This document shows positions 42,792-43,997 of a stretch of 43,997 nucleotides of DNA, piece by piece (position 1 is the first letter of the stretch; each line of letters starts with the position of its first letter). Both the position numbers and the translations under genes were made by a program. Where the stretch lies: NCBI GenBank assembly GCA_028293725.1, contig JAQGOE010000212.1, positions 1-43,997 on the forward strand. The letters run 5' to 3'. Origin of the DNA: Gammaproteobacteria bacterium. GTDB taxonomy: Bacteria > Pseudomonadota > Gammaproteobacteria > Steroidobacterales > Steroidobacteraceae. A model generated the notes under the pieces. It saw nothing but the letters and a program-made list of their open reading frames with translations. It was not told the origin of the DNA and did no database searches.

Positions 42792-43208
42792 TCATCGCGC
42801 CGCATTCCGCGCGGCACGGGAAGTTGCCAGACTGTCCTCCAACATCAAGAAATGAGTGATCTCGCCGCCGACGATGGTCAGGATGATGGCAAATGCGGTG
42901 TTGATTATCTTACCCGTGCTTTTGATGCGGGTTGACAACCCTCCCAGGATTACGGCGCGCTCATCGTTCGCCAGCACATCATGGACCTCGAAACTGATTC
43001 GCTCGACCATGCTGGCCGAATCGCGCACGAAGTCTGCGACGGCTTGCCGACCGGATTTGTGCCCAACCCAGGGAAGAACGCCGGCGTCGCCAGGAATACT
43101 CCAGTCGAGGTCGGCGCTAAATAGCGTCGCCACCTCGTCTGGGGATGCCCCGGATCCAATCTTCGCCAAAAACGCTTTTGCGACTTGAAGATTCGTAGTC
43201 GAATTCAT
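42792..43208 (-). CDS. SnoaL/NTF2-like family protein
   Basis: 138 residues from ATG 43208. The NTF2-like cone is recognisable: NLQVAKAFLAKIGSGASPDE, VATLFSADLDWSIPGD, WVGHKSGRQAVADFVRDSAS, FEVHDVLANDERAVILGGLS and IILTIVGGEITHFLMLEDSL. Family members are small enzymes or ligand binders whose function cannot be read from sequence. The gene converges on the TGS GTPase gene with 11 bases between stops. It follows the truncated SDR gene by 59 bases on the same strand, so it may be cotranscribed or now lack its promoter because of the upstream deletion. Confidence 0.85.
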   Translation of the reverse strand: MNSTTNLQVAKAFLAKIGSGASPDEVATLFSADLDWSIPGDAGVLPWVGHKSGRQAVADFVRDSASMVERISFEVHDVLANDERAVILGGLSTRIKSTGKIINTAFAIILTIVGGEITHFLMLEDSLATSRAARNAAR

Positions 43209-43267
43209 GTGAGAGTTCCCGGCATAGTTGTGACATTGCAAGTGGACGACGGCTCGAGTGTTCGCAA

Positions 43268-43882
43268 TCAGACCTGCGTCTTTCCGCCGTCCACGAACAG
43301 TTCGGCACCGGTGATGTAACTCGCATCGTCAGACGCGAGAAACGACACGGCCTTCGCGATTTCATCTGGCTGTCCTACTCGACCAAGAGGTGTTAACTCG
43401 GCCATCTGCGCTTTGAATTGCTCGATTTGTGCATCGGTTAGTTTGAGCTCGGATTTATAAGCTGGTGTGACGACAGCGCCCGGAACTACGATGTTCACGC
43501 GAATATCGCGTCCTTTGAGATCGGATGCCCACGTTCGGGTGAGCGAGCGCAAAGCCGCCTTCGTGGCAGCGTATACGCCAAAGGCGGGAATACCCTCAAC
43601 TGACGAGGTCGAGCCAGTAATGACTATCGCACTACCGGGACGCATCAACGGAAGCGCCTTCTGTACCGTGAATAATGTTCCCTTGAGGTTGATACCGACA
43701 TACTTTTCAAACTGCGCTTCGGTGACCACGGTCAAAGGGGCGAATTCTCCGCCGCCGGCATTGGCAAAGAGAATATCGAGATGACCTTCAGTCGCCGCGA
43801 TTTGTGAAAAGATGCGGTCCAGGTCGACCGTGCTCGCGATGTCGCCCTGCAAGGCCTTGGCCCCGCGACCGAAGCTGCTCGA
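43268..43882 (-). pseudogene. Short-chain dehydrogenase, N-terminus deleted
   Basis: The C-terminal 200 or so residues of an SDR are intact: DILFANAGGG, INLKGTLFTVQKALPL, the catalytic Ser-Tyr-Lys set in VITGSTSSVEG and VYAATKAAL, then INIVVPGAVVTPA (in part), and the end SYITGAELFVDGGKTQV. What is missing is the first strand and the TGxxxGxG cofactor loop, about 50-55 residues. The in-frame codons beyond LQGD (SSFGRGAKA, RTRRVV) are antisense to a LysR gene on the plus strand. The NAD(P) site and native start are lost, so activity is unlikely. Confidence 0.75.
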
Positions 43883-43997
43883 GCGGACGACGCGACGCGT
43901 CCGTGTCACGAGTGACGGAGCCGCTTATTACGAGCGAACGCGTCATCTTTTGGCAGAACTGGATGAGATCGAAACGACGCTAGGCAGGGCGCAAACC
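43877..43997 (+). pseudogene. LysR-family regulator lacking its N-terminus (continues past window)
   Basis: The plus strand reads KLLERTTRRVRVTSDGAAYY followed by ERTRHLLAELDEIETTLGRA, which is residues about 52-93 of a LysR protein. The first HTH helices (about 50 residues) and the start codon are absent because the sequence to the left belongs to the SDR on the other strand. The gene runs out of the window, so its C-terminus cannot be judged. Confidence 0.7.

Overview
The window looks like the chromosome of a GC-rich, soil-type proteobacterium. Three TonB-dependent receptors (one partial), a FecI/FecR pair, MFS exporters, a YihY/DUF3618/holin-like envelope set and a CCA-encoding tRNA-Pro remnant fit Gammaproteobacteria of the Steroidobacterales/Nevskiales/Xanthomonadales type best; a sphingomonad cannot be excluded. 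This placement is inference, because no rRNA or housekeeping gene is present.

Layout. 1-4.0 kb: a lasso-peptide cluster on the minus strand (precursor A at 3756-3923, B, C) converging on a TonB-dependent receptor. The precursor is only 55 codons and its predicted 14-residue core has one possible ring acceptor, Glu7. 4.5-7.5 kb: a sensor remnant and a four-gene envelope/stress operon. 8.2-10 kb: hybrid histidine kinase. 10.4-12.7 kb: decaying genes, with LysR and a membrane-protein gene joined tail to tail. 12.7-13.4 kb: siderophore-interacting reductase. 13.5-23.9 kb: a catabolic cluster (VOC, GlcG/HbpS, DoxX, MarR, YciI, MFS, carotenoid-oxygenase family, TonB receptor, enolase superfamily, DUF3237). 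Nearly every transcription unit there carries the same AT-rich box upstream, suggesting one MarR regulon. 23.9-27.4 kb: an island graveyard with two 49-bp copies of a tRNA-Pro 3' end, a truncated integrase, a recombinase tail, an IS66 relic and an intact VapBC-like module. 27.5-30.3 kb: a second holin-like/DUF3618 pair in which DUF3618 is fused to hemerythrin, then ArsR-AHSA1-MAPEG. 30.3-31.8 kb: TPR protein. 32.2-40.2 kb: a FecI-FecR-FecA-type signalling receptor followed by MFS, tandem SnoaL-like protein and MFS. 40.5-44 kb: AraC regulator, DRG/OBG-like TGS GTPase, NTF2-like protein, and an SDR fused head to head with a LysR gene, both lacking their 5' ends.

How it works together. The lasso genes would make a small threaded peptide, with the neighbouring receptor a candidate for its import; no ABC exporter or isopeptidase gene lies in the window. 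The 14-24 kb cluster reads as uptake (TonB receptor, MFS) plus oxidative cleavage and ring or acid rearrangement of an unknown, probably aromatic or polyene, substrate. The many joined gene stumps show an actively eroding accessory region, unless some are assembly joins.
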